Assembly: GCF_006569185.2 (NCBI RefSeq)
Contig: NZ_VIGC02000008.1
Coordinates: forward strand, 124,001-188,000
Length of the DNA: 64,000 bases
From: Litorilinea aerophila
Lineage (GTDB): Bacteria; Chloroflexota; Anaerolineae; Caldilineales; Caldilineaceae
Direction: 5' to 3'
The position numbers and the translations under genes were made by a program. A model generated the notes under the pieces. That model searched no databases, was not told where the DNA came from, and was given only the letters and a program-made list of their open reading frames with translations. Position 1 is the first letter of the stretch. Each line of letters opens with the position of its first letter. Below are positions 36,922 to 47,396 of this stretch, in pieces.

Positions 36922-38982
36922 ATGACTTTTGCAGCGGCTTTACAAGGGAAGACTCTGGATCGGGATTTTGAAACCAAGGCCGTCAACACCATCCGGATGT
37001 TGGCTGCGGACGCGGTGCAGCAGGCCAATTCCGGCCACCCGGGCATGCCCATGGGCATGGCCCAGGCAGCCTTCGTGCTCTGGACCCGCTACCTGCGCTA
37101 CAACCCCACCAACCCCCACTGGCCCAACCGGGATCGCTTCGTGCTCAGCGCGGGCCACGGCTCCATGCTCCTCTACGCGCTCCTCTACCTGACGGGCTAC
37201 GACCTGCCCCTGGAGGAGCTCAAGAATTTCCGCCAGTGGGGGAGCAAGACGCCCGGCCACCCCGAGTATGGCCACACGCCAGGGGTGGAGACCACCACAG
37301 GTCCCCTGGGGCAGGGCTTCGCCAACGGCGTGGGCATGGCCCTGGCCACCCACTGGCTGGCCCAGCGCTTCAACCGGCCGGGTTACAACATCGTGGACCA
37401 CCACATCTACGCCATTGTCTCCGATGGCGACCTGATGGAGGGTATCGCCAGCGAAGCGGCCAGCCTGGCCGGCCACCTGAAGTTGGGGCGCCTCATCTAC
37501 CTCTACGACGACAACCACATCACCATCGACGGCTCCACCGAAGTGGCCTACACGGAAGATTGGGCCAAACGCTTCGAAGCCTACGGCTGGCATGTTCAAA
37601 AGGTGGATGGCCTGGACGGCGAGGCGGTGGCCCAGGCCATCGAAGCCGCGCAGGCCGATCCCCGGCCCAGCATCATCGGCTGCCGCACGGTGATCGGCTA
37701 CGGCAGCCCCAACAAGGCCGGCACCTCCAAGGTCCATGGCGAGGCCCTGGGCGAGGACGAGCTGAAGCGCACCAAGGAGAATCTGGGCTGGCCCCTGGAG
37801 CCCCGCTTCTACGTCCCCGACGACGTGCTCCAATTCTTCCGCCAGGCCGTGCCCCGGGGCCAGGAGCTGGAGGCAGAACACCAGGCCCTGCTGGAGGCCT
37901 ACAGCCGGGAATACCCGGCGGAGGCGGCCGAGTACCGGCAGTTCATGGCCGGGGAGTTGCCCGAAGGCTGGCAGGAGAGCATCCCGCCCTTCCCCGCGGG
38001 CAAAGCCGTGGCCACCCGCAACGCCAGCGGCGCGGTGATCAACGCCCTGGCCAAGGCCATCCCCAACCTGATCGGCGGCAGTGCGGACCTGGCCGGCAGC
38101 AACAAGACCACCATCGATGGCTCGCCCTTCCTGGCGCCCGGCGACTACAGCGGCCGTAACATCCACTTCGGCGTGCGGGAACATGGCATGGCCGGCATCC
38201 TCAACGGCATGGCCCTCCACGGCGGCGTGATTCCCTACGGCGGCACCTTCCTGGTCTTCAGCGACTACGCCCGGCCCAGCATGCGCCTGGCCGCGCTGAT
38301 GGGCATCCGGGTCATCTACGTCATGACCCACGACAGCATCGGCCTGGGGGAGGACGGCCCGACCCACCAGCCCATCGAACACCTGGCCGCGCTGCGGGCC
38401 ATCCCCAACATGACGGTGATCCGCCCGGCCGACGCCAACGAGACCATCTACGCCTGGATTGCAGCCCTGCAGAACACCCAGGGCCCCACCGTCCTGGCCC
38501 TCACCCGGCAGAACCTGCCCGTCTACGACCGGGCCGCCGAGGGGCTGGGCGAGGCGTCCGGCCTGCTGCGGGGTGGCTACGTCTTCTTCGAACAGGCGGA
38601 GGATGGCCTGGACCTGGTGCTCATCAGCACCGGCAGCGAGGTGGATATCGCCTACCAGGCGGCCAAAGCCCTGGCCGCGGAGGGGGTGGGCGTCCGGGTG
38701 GTGAGCCTGCCTTCGTGGGAGCTCTTCCAGAAGCAGGAGGAGGCCTACCGCCAGCAGGTGCTGCCGCCGGGCGTGCCCCGGCTGGCCATCGAGGCCGCCA
38801 CACCCTTTGGCTGGGAACGCTGGGTGGGCAACGACAAGAGCCGGGGCGACATCATCGGCATTGACCACTTCGGCGCCAGCGCACCCTACCAGCGGATCTA
38901 CCAGGAGTTCGGCCTCACGCCGGAGCGTCTGGCGGAGCGGGCGCGCCAGCTCCTGGCCCAGTCCCAGCCCAGCCGGGCCTAA
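36922..38982 (+). CDS. tkt: Transketolase
   Basis: A 686-residue transketolase of the pentose phosphate / Calvin pathway, TPP-dependent. Motifs: [37 protein letters not shown], the TPP motif GDGDLMEG-like [20 protein letters not shown], and in the pyrimidine domain [10 protein letters not shown] and [27 protein letters not shown]. The C-terminal domain has STGSEV and [13 protein letters not shown] 36922 follows GAGGATAAACCATC. It is probably the first gene of the series tkt - membrane protein - holA - recF, which have short or overlapping junctions. Confidence 0.97.
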   Translation: MTFAAALQGKTLDRDFETKAVNTIRMLAADAVQQANSGHPGMPMGMAQAAFVLWTRYLRYNPTNPHWPNRDRFVLSAGHGSMLLYALLYLTGYDLPLEELKNFRQWGSKTPGHPEYGHTPGVETTTGPLGQGFANGVGMALATHWLAQRFNRPGYNIVDHHIYAIVSDGDLMEGIASEAASLAGHLKLGRLIYLYDDNHITIDGSTEVAYTEDWAKRFEAYGWHVQKVDGLDGEAVAQAIEAAQADPRPSIIGCRTVIGYGSPNKAGTSKVHGEALGEDELKRTKENLGWPLEPRFYVPDDVLQFFRQAVPRGQELEAEHQALLEAYSREYPAEAAEYRQFMAGELPEGWQESIPPFPAGKAVATRNASGAVINALAKAIPNLIGGSADLAGSNKTTIDGSPFLAPGDYSGRNIHFGVREHGMAGILNGMALHGGVIPYGGTFLVFSDYARPSMRLAALMGIRVIYVMTHDSIGLGEDGPTHQPIEHLAALRAIPNMTVIRPADANETIYAWIAALQNTQGPTVLALTRQNLPVYDRAAEGLGEASGLLRGGYVFFEQAEDGLDLVLISTGSEVDIAYQAAKALAAEGVGVRVVSLPSWELFQKQEEAYRQQVLPPGVPRLAIEAATPFGWERWVGNDKSRGDIIGIDHFGASAPYQRIYQEFGLTPERLAERARQLLAQSQPSRA

Positions 38983-38991
38983 GCACTATCC

Positions 38992-39486
38992 ATGCTGACT
39001 CTGCTTACTGACCTGGTCCGTCGGACCCGCCAGCACCATGCCATTGAGCACGCCACCATCCATCTGTTGGCGGCCCGCTTTCCCCAGCGCCAGTTCAGCG
39101 GCTTCAGCGACCCGGCGGGTTTTACCATCTACGGCGACGTGACCACCTTCGATGTCCAGCGCGCGGTGGGGGACGCCCTTCTGCGGCTGCAGGCGGGCGA
39201 GCAGGAGCTGGCCATTCACCCCAACTGTGGCACCAACCTGGCCGCCAGCGGCGTGCTGGTGACCCTGGTGGCCCTGCTGGCCGCGAACAGCCGGCGGGGC
39301 CACCTGGAACGTTTCAGCGTGACCCTGAGCCTGGTCCTCCTGACCCTGGCCATCTCCCGTCCTCTGGGCTTCCGGCTTCAGGAATACACCACCCTGGCCA
39401 ATGTCGCCGACCGCTGGGTGGCCGAGGTGCGCCCGCTCCGCCTGGGCTCCATGCCGGCCCATCGGGTGCTCTTCGATTCGAGATGA
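38992..39486 (+). CDS. DUF6391-like membrane protein
   Basis: A 164-residue protein starting with RTRQHHAIEHATIHLLAARF, a histidine-rich motif seen in a family of small membrane proteins in cyanobacteria and Chloroflexota (DUF6391 by recollection). Membrane segments lie at about residues 80-97 (AASGVLVTLVALLAA) and 108-122 (VTLSLVLLTLAIS). It starts 9 bases after transketolase and overlaps holA by four bases (ATGA), so it is part of the same transcript. Function unknown. Confidence 0.75.
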   Translation: MLTLLTDLVRRTRQHHAIEHATIHLLAARFPQRQFSGFSDPAGFTIYGDVTTFDVQRAVGDALLRLQAGEQELAIHPNCGTNLAASGVLVTLVALLAANSRRGHLERFSVTLSLVLLTLAISRPLGFRLQEYTTLANVADRWVAEVRPLRLGSMPAHRVLFDSR

Positions 39487-40547
39487 TCTACCTGCTGCTG
39501 GATTGTGACGAGTTTCTGACGGCCCAACGGCTGGCCGAGCTCAAGGCGGCCCTGGGCGACGCGGAAATGGCCGACCTGAACACCACCGTCTTCAGCGGCG
39601 GCCAGGCCGGCGCGGCGGAAATCCTGGGGCAGGCCAGCATGATGCCCTTCCTGGCCGAGCGGCGGCTGGTGGTGGCAGAGGGCTACCTGAGCCACCTGGA
39701 CAAGCGCATGGCGGCCAGCCAGGGAACGGACAGCGCCGCCCACCAGGAGGCCGCCCGCTTTCTGGTGGGCCTGGCCGACCTGCCCGAACAGAGCGACCTG
39801 GTCCTGATCGACGGCGGCCTGGACAAGCGCCGCCACCTGTGGCGGGGCTTTACCCTGCCCGCCCAGGACGACCGGCCGGCACGTCCTGTGCCTGGGCTTC
39901 AGGCCCTGATTCAGGCCCGGCAGATCCAGCTGGAATCCCAGGGGACGCCGGATCCCCGGGCCCTGCCCGGCTGGATCCAGCAGCGGGCCCGGAGCAAGCA
40001 GATTGCCATCGAGCCCCGGGCCGTGCAGATGCTGGCTACCTTCGTGGGCCCCAACCTGCGCCAGCTGGACAACGAGCTGGACAAGCTGGCGTCCTACGCA
40101 TCCGGGCGCCCGGTCACGCCGGACGACGTGGCCCTGTTGGTCAGCGACGCCAGCGAGGCCATGATCTGGGACCTGACCGACGCCCTCAGCCAGCGGAATC
40201 CCCGCCAGGCTGCCCACGCCCTGCAGATGTTGCGCCGCCACGACGCCAATCCGTTCTACCTCCTGACCATGATCGCCCGCCAGTATCGGATCATCCTCAA
40301 GGTCAAGGAGGCAGCCGCCCGGGCCGCCGGCCGGCCAGCCAATGAATACGACATCGCCAAACAGGTCGGGGAGAGCCCGTATCCGGTGAAGAAGGCGTTG
40401 CAGCAGGCCCGGAGCTATTCCTTCGAGGAGTTGGAGGCCATTTTGAGCCGGCTGTTGGAAGCCGATCACGCCATGAAGACCGGCACCGACCCCGACACCG
40501 CCATCGACATCCTGATCGCCGAGTTGACCCAGCGCGCCCGCCCCTGA
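39483..40547 (+). CDS. holA: DNA polymerase III subunit delta
   Basis: A 354-residue clamp-loader delta subunit. YLLLDCDEFLTAQRLAELKAAL, a non-functional AAA+ core without Walker A, ASMMPFLAERRLVVAEG, the C-terminal domain (VGPNLRQLDNELDKLASYA, SDASEAMIWDLTDALSQRN, NPFYLLTMIARQYRIILKVKE) and QVGESPYPVKKALQQAR are all typical of HolA. It opens the beta clamp during loading. Translationally coupled to the upstream membrane protein gene by ATGA (39483-39486), and followed after 49 bases by recF, another DNA-metabolism gene. Confidence 0.95.
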   Translation: MIYLLLDCDEFLTAQRLAELKAALGDAEMADLNTTVFSGGQAGAAEILGQASMMPFLAERRLVVAEGYLSHLDKRMAASQGTDSAAHQEAARFLVGLADLPEQSDLVLIDGGLDKRRHLWRGFTLPAQDDRPARPVPGLQALIQARQIQLESQGTPDPRALPGWIQQRARSKQIAIEPRAVQMLATFVGPNLRQLDNELDKLASYASGRPVTPDDVALLVSDASEAMIWDLTDALSQRNPRQAAHALQMLRRHDANPFYLLTMIARQYRIILKVKEAAARAAGRPANEYDIAKQVGESPYPVKKALQQARSYSFEELEAILSRLLEADHAMKTGTDPDTAIDILIAELTQRARP

Positions 40548-40596
40548 GCGCCTTCATCTGGCCGCCGGTGTCTGCGCCGGCCGCTTCCATCCCACC

Positions 40597-41883
40597 ATGT
40601 TTCTGGCCCACCTCTCCTTAACCCACTTTCGCAACTACCACCGCCTGGAGCTGGATTTCACCCGGCGTCTGACTTTGCTCCAGGGCCACAATGCCCAGGG
40701 CAAGACCAACCTGTTGGAGGCCATCTACTTCCTGGCCACCAGCAAGCCGGTCCACGCCCTGGCCGAACGGGAGGTGGTGGACTGGCAGGCCCAGCAGGAA
40801 CCCATCCCCTTCTGCCGGGTGGCCGCCCGGGTGGAACTCCAGGAGGGCGAACGGCCCCGCAGCCTGGAGCTGGAGATCATCCTGGCCCCCCGGGGGGAGA
40901 ACGGCCATTTCGCCAAGCAGGTGAAGATCAACGGCGTCAACAGGCGCAGCCTGGACCTGGTGGGGCTCATGCGGGCGGTGCTCTTCCTGCCCGAAGATGT
41001 GAAGCTGGTGGATGGCAGCCCCGGCGAGCGCCGCCGTTACCTGGACATCGCCCTCTGCCAGATCGACCCAACCTACTGCCGGGCCCTCTCGGCCTACCAG
41101 AAGGTCCTGACCCAACGCAACAGCCTGCTGAAACGGCTGCGGGAAGCCCCGGGAGCTTCCCGGGCGCGCCCCCACGATCCGGCCGTGGAGGCCCAGCTCT
41201 CCTTCTGGGATGAAAAGCTGGCCCAGCACGGCAGCTACGTGGTGGCCCGGCGCCACAACTTCATCCTGGCGCTGGAGCAGATCGCCCGTACCCGTCACCA
41301 CGACCTGACCAATGGCCTGGAGGAGCTGGCCCTCCAGTACGTCCCGGGCTTCAATCCCGGCCACCTCAGCGCCATGGAGTACGAGCTCCTGCGGGCCGGC
41401 GGCGAGCCCTCGCCCCAGGAGTGGCAGGCCATCCGGACGCCCCTGGCGCCTCAGGAGGTGGCCACCCACTTCCTGGCCAAGCTGGCCAGCCGCCGCAGCC
41501 GGGAGCTGGCCGCCGGCGCCACCCTCTACGGCCCCCACCGGGACGATTTCCGTTTCCTGGCCAACGGTCGGGACCTGCGCACCTACGGCAGCCGGGGCCA
41601 GCAGCGGACTGCCGCGCTCTCCCTCAAGCTGGCCGAGGTCCAGGCCATGACCGAGGCCACCGGCGTGGCCCCCCTGCTGCTCCTGGATGACGTCATGAGT
41701 GAGTTGGACGCGCGGCGCCGGCGCACCCTGCTCCAGGTGTTGGATGGGGTGGCCCAGGCCATTGTGACCACGACCGACTGGGAGGACTTCACGCCGGAGT
41801 TTCGGCGTCAGGCCCAGCTATTGCAGGTGCGGAATGGAACGGTGGAGCCTGCTTCGGCAGGCCCTCAGGAGTTGGAGGAGTGA
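40597..41883 (+). CDS. recF: DNA replication/repair protein RecF
   Basis: A 428-residue SMC-like ATPase that loads RecA at gaps with RecO and RecR. The N-terminus LTHFRNYHRLELDF is characteristic. Walker A is GHNAQGKTNLLEAIYFLA, the ABC signature YGSRGQQRTAALSLKLAE, and Walker B LLLLDDVMSELDARRRR. The length is a little above the usual 360-400. There is no clear ribosome binding site before ATG 40597. The 3' end overlaps the convergent small membrane protein gene by 19 bases. Confidence 0.97.
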   Translation: MFLAHLSLTHFRNYHRLELDFTRRLTLLQGHNAQGKTNLLEAIYFLATSKPVHALAEREVVDWQAQQEPIPFCRVAARVELQEGERPRSLELEIILAPRGENGHFAKQVKINGVNRRSLDLVGLMRAVLFLPEDVKLVDGSPGERRRYLDIALCQIDPTYCRALSAYQKVLTQRNSLLKRLREAPGASRARPHDPAVEAQLSFWDEKLAQHGSYVVARRHNFILALEQIARTRHHDLTNGLEELALQYVPGFNPGHLSAMEYELLRAGGEPSPQEWQAIRTPLAPQEVATHFLAKLASRRSRELAAGATLYGPHRDDFRFLANGRDLRTYGSRGQQRTAALSLKLAEVQAMTEATGVAPLLLLDDVMSELDARRRRTLLQVLDGVAQAIVTTTDWEDFTPEFRRQAQLLQVRNGTVEPASAGPQELEE

Positions 41884-42224
41884 GAGGCCGGCGGGGAGGA
41901 AGGGGCGCCGGTGGATGAAGCCTGACCGCGCCGCCGGAGCGGACGCAAGTCCGTGAAGAGGGCCTGGACGGTGCGTCGCACCCGCACCACGTTGCCGCTG
42001 GTGCGGATCACCGGTTCCACCACATTGTCGCTGACGAAGCTGGCCGTCCCCCGGACGGTGTGGATGGTCTCCTGCGCGTCGTCGATGATGGGCCGGATCT
42101 CTGTCTGGAGCAGCCTGACCAGCCGCCAGACCTGCCAGACCAGGACCGCAATCAGGGCGCCGATGACGATGCTTTCCACGGCGATGATGATGATGGCGAT
42201 GTCTCGAATGGTGGCGCTGATCAC
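41865..42224 (-). CDS. Small single-pass membrane protein (DUF948-like)
   Basis: A 119-residue protein with one N-terminal membrane helix (about residues 8-30, IAIIIIAVESIVIGALIAVLVWQVW) and a charged helical cytoplasmic part (IRPIIDDAQETIHTVRGTASFVSDNVVEPVIR) resembling DUF948 proteins. The C-terminus is Ser/Pro-rich. The start is GTG 42224 with AAGGAG 9 bases upstream. It directly follows another small membrane protein gene (gap of 6 bases) and mnmA on the same strand. Confidence 0.8.
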   Translation of the reverse strand: MISATIRDIAIIIIAVESIVIGALIAVLVWQVWRLVRLLQTEIRPIIDDAQETIHTVRGTASFVSDNVVEPVIRTSGNVVRVRRTVQALFTDLRPLRRRGQASSTGAPSSPPASHSSNS

Positions 42225-42230
42225 CAGGGT

Positions 42231-42493
42231 TTACTCCTTTTCCTTGCGCCCCACCTCCCGGGCGCCTATCAGGGCCAGCCAGGCGCCGATGGAGGCTTCC
42301 ACCAGGTGAAGCTGGCCGATCTGGAAGAACGAAACCTGGGTCGCCAGGCCCAGGAGCTGCCCCAGGGCAAAGCCCACCCCTGCAGCTACCACATAGAGTA
42401 GCAAATCCCGGACACTCCGTCCACCCCAAAGATGAAAGAGGCTGGCATAGCCCAGGGCGATGAGCGCGGCCAGCAGCAGTCCGGGGGGGACCA

Positions 42494-42503
<10 letters not shown>
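42231..42503 (-). CDS. Small membrane protein, unknown
   Basis: About 90 residues, nearly all membrane: three helices ([54 protein letters not shown]). ATG 42503 overlaps the end of mnmA by ten bases; GGAGG lies 13 bases upstream. ATG 42494 is an alternative. The frame continues upstream inside mnmA but without sense. Conserved position with the DUF948-like protein suggests a pair. Function unknown. Confidence 0.72.
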
Positions 42504-43606
<1,103 letters not shown>

Positions 43607-43613
43607 AGGATGT

Positions 43614-43619
43614 ATTGTA
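43614..43619 (-). promoter_or_regulatory. -10 box placed for a leaderless mnmA mRNA
   Basis: On the minus strand TACAAT (43614-43619) is separated by only 7 bases from ATG 43606. No Shine-Dalgarno and no good -35 are visible. Confidence 0.5.
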
Positions 43620-43661
43620 CATGAAAACGGTGTTTTTGCAGGAGTTTTGACTACTACACGC

Positions 43662-43802
43662 TGACTCCCCTGCAAAAAGGGCGTTTTTGAACGCAAAGGC
43701 GCAAAGGTGCAAAGGCGCAAAGAAGTGCAGGAGGGAATCACTCGAATCAGCGTTCATCTGCGTGGGTCAGCGTCCTCATTTGATCTTTGTGCAGTAGAGC
43801 CA
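43662..43802 (-). repeat. Dispersed noncoding repeat, copy C (141 bp)
   Basis: The reverse complement of copy A (6552-6692) with the same length and about nine mismatches. It lies just upstream of mnmA. The bases beside it (TGTTTTTGCAGGAGTTTTGA near 43631) resemble a second, decayed end. Beyond the repeat, 43803-43972 contains only a GTGCCC-GGAA-GGGCAC hairpin. Confidence 0.85.
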
Positions 43803-43972
43803 CACACTATCTTTGCAGATCCGATCCACAGATTTTACAGTCACCCACGGCGGGCCGGAGACTCGCCCTACATATCCGTGGCGTCCAGTCTGAGCGGATG
43901 GCGGCCCCTGGCGCAGGTGAGGTCTCCGGCCGCACGGTGGTGCCCGGAAGGGCACCCATTCCCCCTGTCGCC

Positions 43973-44380
43973 TCACCCTGCGCCATGCCGGGCCTGGTCC
44001 CAGGGGATGGCGCTGACTTCGTCGTGGCGCAGGGCGCGGGTGCCGATCCGGTCGATGCGCATGATGAGGCGGCAGGCAGGATCCGGGCAGACCACCCGGC
44101 TGTCGGTCTCCATCCAGTCGGCGGGGTGGTTGCGCCGTTGCTTGGCCGGCAGGAGGGGGATGGCCGCCTGGAGCGCGTAGAGGCAAAAGTCCGCGCCGTC
44201 CGGCAAAGAGATCTTGCCGCTGCGCAGGTAGAAGCGATCCCCCTCGGCCATGGCACACGTACAGTGGCCTTCAATCCGCTCCACCACCACGGCCAGGTCA
44301 TACAACTCGAACTGGTCGTCCGGCTCTGAAAACGCCTTCTCGCTCCCCTGTGGAGTCATCTGTCCACTCGATTCCTGCAT
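43973..44380 (-). CDS. TIGR04076-like protein
   Basis: A 135-residue small protein. LYDLAVVVERIEGHCTCAMAEGDRF, LRSGKISLPDGADFCLYALQAAIPLLPAKQR and the C-terminal VCPDPACRLIMRIDRI match the pattern of the TIGR04076 family of small cysteine-containing proteins of unknown function. ATG 44380 was chosen because AAGGAGG lies about 6 bases upstream; ATG 44359 would also fit the conserved part. The longer open frame upstream has no sense. Confidence 0.75.
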   Translation of the reverse strand: MQESSGQMTPQGSEKAFSEPDDQFELYDLAVVVERIEGHCTCAMAEGDRFYLRSGKISLPDGADFCLYALQAAIPLLPAKQRRNHPADWMETDSRVVCPDPACRLIMRIDRIGTRALRHDEVSAIPWDQARHGAG

Positions 44381-44558
44381 CCTCCCCCTCCTTGCTGCAA
44401 CAGGCGCGGGGCAGCTCCGCCCGCCGACTGGCTCCAGGTTGACATAGGGAGGCTGAAACCCATCCCGGCGCCCCTGCCATGTGGGCCAGGACGGGCCAGC
44501 CATGGTAGGATACAGGGTATGCAAAGATGAGCAGCCCGTCAAACAGAGAGGATGCCCT

Positions 44559-45575
44559 GTGACCCATCTGGACCCTTCCCGGCAGACCATCAGCGTTGCC
44601 TTTCAGACTGACAAACCCCTGGCCGCGTACGGCGCGCTGGCGGCCCAGGTGGAAGCCTATGGCTTTGACGGCATCTCCGTCTACAACGACATGCTCTACC
44701 AGCCTGCCTGGCTGCCCCTGCTGGAGGTGGCCCGGGCTACTCGACGGGTGCGCATTGGCCCGGCCGCGGTCAACCCCTTCACCTGTCATCCGGTCAACAT
44801 CGCCGGCCACATCGCCCTGATCGACGAGGCGTCCCAGGGGCGGGCCTACCTGGGACTGGCCCGGGGGAGCTGGCTGGATTTTGTGGGGCTGGAGCCCCGG
44901 CGGACGGTGACCGCCCTGCGGGAGGCCTTTGGCTGCATCCGGCACCTGCTCACCCGCTCCACCGAACCCTACGCCGGCCACCTCTTTCCCCTGGCCGGAG
45001 GCGACACCCTGCGCTGGCCCATCCTCCGGCCGGATCTCCCCTTCCTCCTGGGCAGTTGGGGCGCCCAGACCATCCGCGCCTGCATCGCCTGGATCCACGA
45101 GGTCAAGGTGGGGGGCACGGCCAACCCGGACGTGGTTCCCCACTTCCGGACCGTGATCGACCAGGCTGCCGTGGCCGCCGGCCGGGCCGCCGGAGAGGTG
45201 GGCGTGGTCATCGGCTCCGTCACCGTGGTGGATGAGGACGGCCAGGCGGCCCGGGCCCGGGCTCGCCGGGAGGTGGCCCTCTACCTGCCGGTGGTGGCCG
45301 ACCTGGACCCCACCCTGGAGCTGGATCCCGAGCTCCTGGCCCGGATCCGGGCGGCGGCGGACCGCTATGACTTCGACCAGGCCGCCGGGCTCATTTCTGA
45401 CGGGCTGTTGGCCCGCTTTGCCTTTGCCGGCACGCCGGAGCAGGTGGCCGCCCAGGCCCGGGCCATCCTGGAGGCCGGCGCCGCCCGGGTAGAATTCGGT
45501 ACGCCCCACGGCCTGGAGGCCGAGACCGGTCTGCGACTCCTGGGCGAGCGGGTGCTCCCGGCCCTGCGCGGATAG
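44559..45575 (+). CDS. LLM class flavin-dependent oxidoreductase
   Basis: A 338-residue TIM-barrel flavoenzyme of the luciferase-like monooxygenase / F420-dependent methylene-H4MPT reductase type. Signatures: AAQVEAYGFDGISVYNDML, RRVRIGPAAVNPFTCHPVNIAGHIALIDEAS, GRAYLGLARGSWLDFVGL, and FLLGSWGAQTIRACIAW. The Asn-Pro-x-Thr-(C)His-Pro motif is typical of the F420 branch, so the cofactor may be F420 or FMN. The start is GTG 44559, with GAGAGGA about 6 bases upstream; the ATG-led longer frame is nonconserved. Substrate unknown. Confidence 0.9.
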   Translation: MTHLDPSRQTISVAFQTDKPLAAYGALAAQVEAYGFDGISVYNDMLYQPAWLPLLEVARATRRVRIGPAAVNPFTCHPVNIAGHIALIDEASQGRAYLGLARGSWLDFVGLEPRRTVTALREAFGCIRHLLTRSTEPYAGHLFPLAGGDTLRWPILRPDLPFLLGSWGAQTIRACIAWIHEVKVGGTANPDVVPHFRTVIDQAAVAAGRAAGEVGVVIGSVTVVDEDGQAARARARREVALYLPVVADLDPTLELDPELLARIRAAADRYDFDQAAGLISDGLLARFAFAGTPEQVAAQARAILEAGAARVEFGTPHGLEAETGLRLLGERVLPALRG

Positions 45576-45601
45576 CGCCGGCTTCTCCGCTCCCGGGCGC
45601 T

Positions 45602-45631
45602 TTGCCGGAATTCCGCCCTAACCGCTATAAT
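45602..45631 (+). promoter_or_regulatory. Sigma-70 promoter for the ABC transporter operon
   Basis: TTGCCG (45602-45607) and TATAAT (45626-45631) with an 18-base spacer. The start codon is about 100 bases downstream, with an AAAGGAGAGAAACGT ribosome binding site. Confidence 0.6.
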
Positions 45632-45734
45632 CAGATTCACCTCGAACCCATCCCCCGGCCTGAACGACCAACCGCCCCGGGCCTCCGCCCGCAACAGATG
45701 CAACAACCGCCTATCGCCCAAAGGAGAGAAACGT

Positions 45735-47360
45735 ATGGGTCGAACCAAGCACATTTTCAATAGTTTAAATCGTCGGGACTTTATCCGCCTGGCCGGCCTG
45801 GTTGGCGCGGGGACCGCCAGCGGCCTGCTCTGGGGATGCACCGCGCCTGAGGCCGCAACAACCGGCGGTCAGCCCAGCGTGGAGGTGACCGAGAGCCAGG
45901 GCCCGTCCGGCCCCCAGGGCGAACTGGTCATCGTCCAGGGGGTGGACGCGGAATCTCTGGACCCGTACGTGACCACCTCCGGGGCCTCCAAGGGCATGGT
46001 GTGGTCCATCTACGACAAGTTGCTGGAGCGCTCTCCGGATATGCAGTTGATTCCGTGGCTGGCCACCGAGTGGCAGGTGGTGGATGACACCACCTGGGAA
46101 TTCAAGCTGCGGGATGAGGTCTACTTCCACAACGGGGAGAAGTTCAGCGCCGAGCACGTGCGGGATTCCATCACCCGCTTCAAAGATCCGAACCTGAAGA
46201 ACGTCTACGCCGCCCAGCTTGCGCCGGTGGTGGAGGTGGAAGTGGTCGATCCCCTGACCGTGCGCATCAAGACCGACGGCCCCTTTGCCCTGCTGGCCGA
46301 AGTCCTCTCCACCTACTGTGAAATATTGCCCAAGGCCATCACCTCGGGCGAGGTGGACGCCGCCACCCAGGCCATTGGCACGGGCCCTTACCGGTTCGTG
46401 GAGTGGACCCCCGGCGACCGCATGGTGGTGGAAGCCGCGACCCTGGCAGGGGGGCAGCCCCACTTCAGCGGCCAGCCCCGGCTGCAGCGCATCCTCTGGC
46501 GGCCAGTGCCGGAGGGGACGACCCGGGTGGTGGAGCTCAAGACCGGCCAGGCCCACCTGATCACCCCGGTGGATCCGGTGCAGCGGCAGGAGCTGGAGGC
46601 CGACCCGGCCACCGGCGTCATTGCCTTCCGCCAGATCAACTCCATCATCGTGGTGCTCAACAGCCTCAAGGTGGAGCCCTTCCAGGACGTGCGAGTGCGC
46701 CAGGCCCTCAACTACGCCACCGACGTGCCCACCCTGATCAACACCGTCATGCAGGGCGCGGCCTACCAGCTGGCCGGTCCCTTCGGCCCCGGCATCCCCG
46801 GCTACGACCCCGAGCTGGAGCCCTATCCCTACGATCCGGACAAGGCCCGGCAGCTCCTGGCGGAGGCCGGCTACGGCGACGGCTTTGAGTTGACCCTGGT
46901 TTCGCCCAACGGCCGCTACCTCAACGACAGGCTGGCCAGCGAGGCCATCGCCGGCATGTGGTCGGAGGTGGGCGTGCAGACCACGGTGCAGGTCATGGAC
47001 TGGAGCCCTTTCGTGGAGGGGGTGCTGGGCAAGACCCACGACGCCTTCTTCTTCTCCCAGGTGGGCGTGTTGTTGGACGCCACCGTGAGTATCAACTTCC
47101 ACTCGGGGCGCAAGGGCGCGGCCTGGCAGGGCTACGACAATCCGGAGGTCAACCAGATCATCGACGAAGCGCCCAAGGAGATGGACGCGGAGAAGCGCAA
47201 CGAGATGTACAAGCGGCTGGGCCGCATCATCTACGAGGAGTGCCCCTGGGTCTTTCTCTGGAACCAGCAGGGGCTCTTTGGCATCCGCAACGAGGTCCAG
47301 GGCTGGGAACCCCACCAGGATGGCATCATCCGCCTGGGCGACATTCATCTGGCGGCGTGA
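45735..47360 (+). CDS. ABC transporter substrate-binding lipoprotein, peptide/nickel family (SBP_5), Tat-type
   Basis: A 541-residue family 5 solute-binding protein. The signal has a twin-arginine motif (R13-R14 in NRRDFIRLAG) and a lipobox ending in LWGC with C35, so it is exported folded and lipid-anchored. The body shows LVIVQGVDAESLDPYVTTSG, STEWQVVDDTTWEFKLRDEVYFHNGE, TGPYRFVEWTPGDRMVVEA and IMQGAA-like INTVMQGAAYQLAGPFGPGIPGYD, all typical of DppA/OppA-like proteins. The ligand may be a dipeptide, oligosaccharide or other. Two permease genes and an amidohydrolase follow on the same strand. Confidence 0.94.
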   Translation: MGRTKHIFNSLNRRDFIRLAGLVGAGTASGLLWGCTAPEAATTGGQPSVEVTESQGPSGPQGELVIVQGVDAESLDPYVTTSGASKGMVWSIYDKLLERSPDMQLIPWLATEWQVVDDTTWEFKLRDEVYFHNGEKFSAEHVRDSITRFKDPNLKNVYAAQLAPVVEVEVVDPLTVRIKTDGPFALLAEVLSTYCEILPKAITSGEVDAATQAIGTGPYRFVEWTPGDRMVVEAATLAGGQPHFSGQPRLQRILWRPVPEGTTRVVELKTGQAHLITPVDPVQRQELEADPATGVIAFRQINSIIVVLNSLKVEPFQDVRVRQALNYATDVPTLINTVMQGAAYQLAGPFGPGIPGYDPELEPYPYDPDKARQLLAEAGYGDGFELTLVSPNGRYLNDRLASEAIAGMWSEVGVQTTVQVMDWSPFVEGVLGKTHDAFFFSQVGVLLDATVSINFHSGRKGAAWQGYDNPEVNQIIDEAPKEMDAEKRNEMYKRLGRIIYEECPWVFLWNQQGLFGIRNEVQGWEPHQDGIIRLGDIHLAA

Positions 47361-47396
47361 GGGTTCTATCCACAGACTCTACCGCAATATAGATCC

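Noticed and set aside
36940-38868. 642-residue open frame antisense to transketolase
   Set aside because: Same kind of GC-driven shadow; transketolase on the other strand is unmistakable.
43787-44329. 180-residue plus-strand frame opposite the TIGR04076-like gene
   Set aside because: The minus-strand frame has the conserved family pattern and a ribosome binding site.
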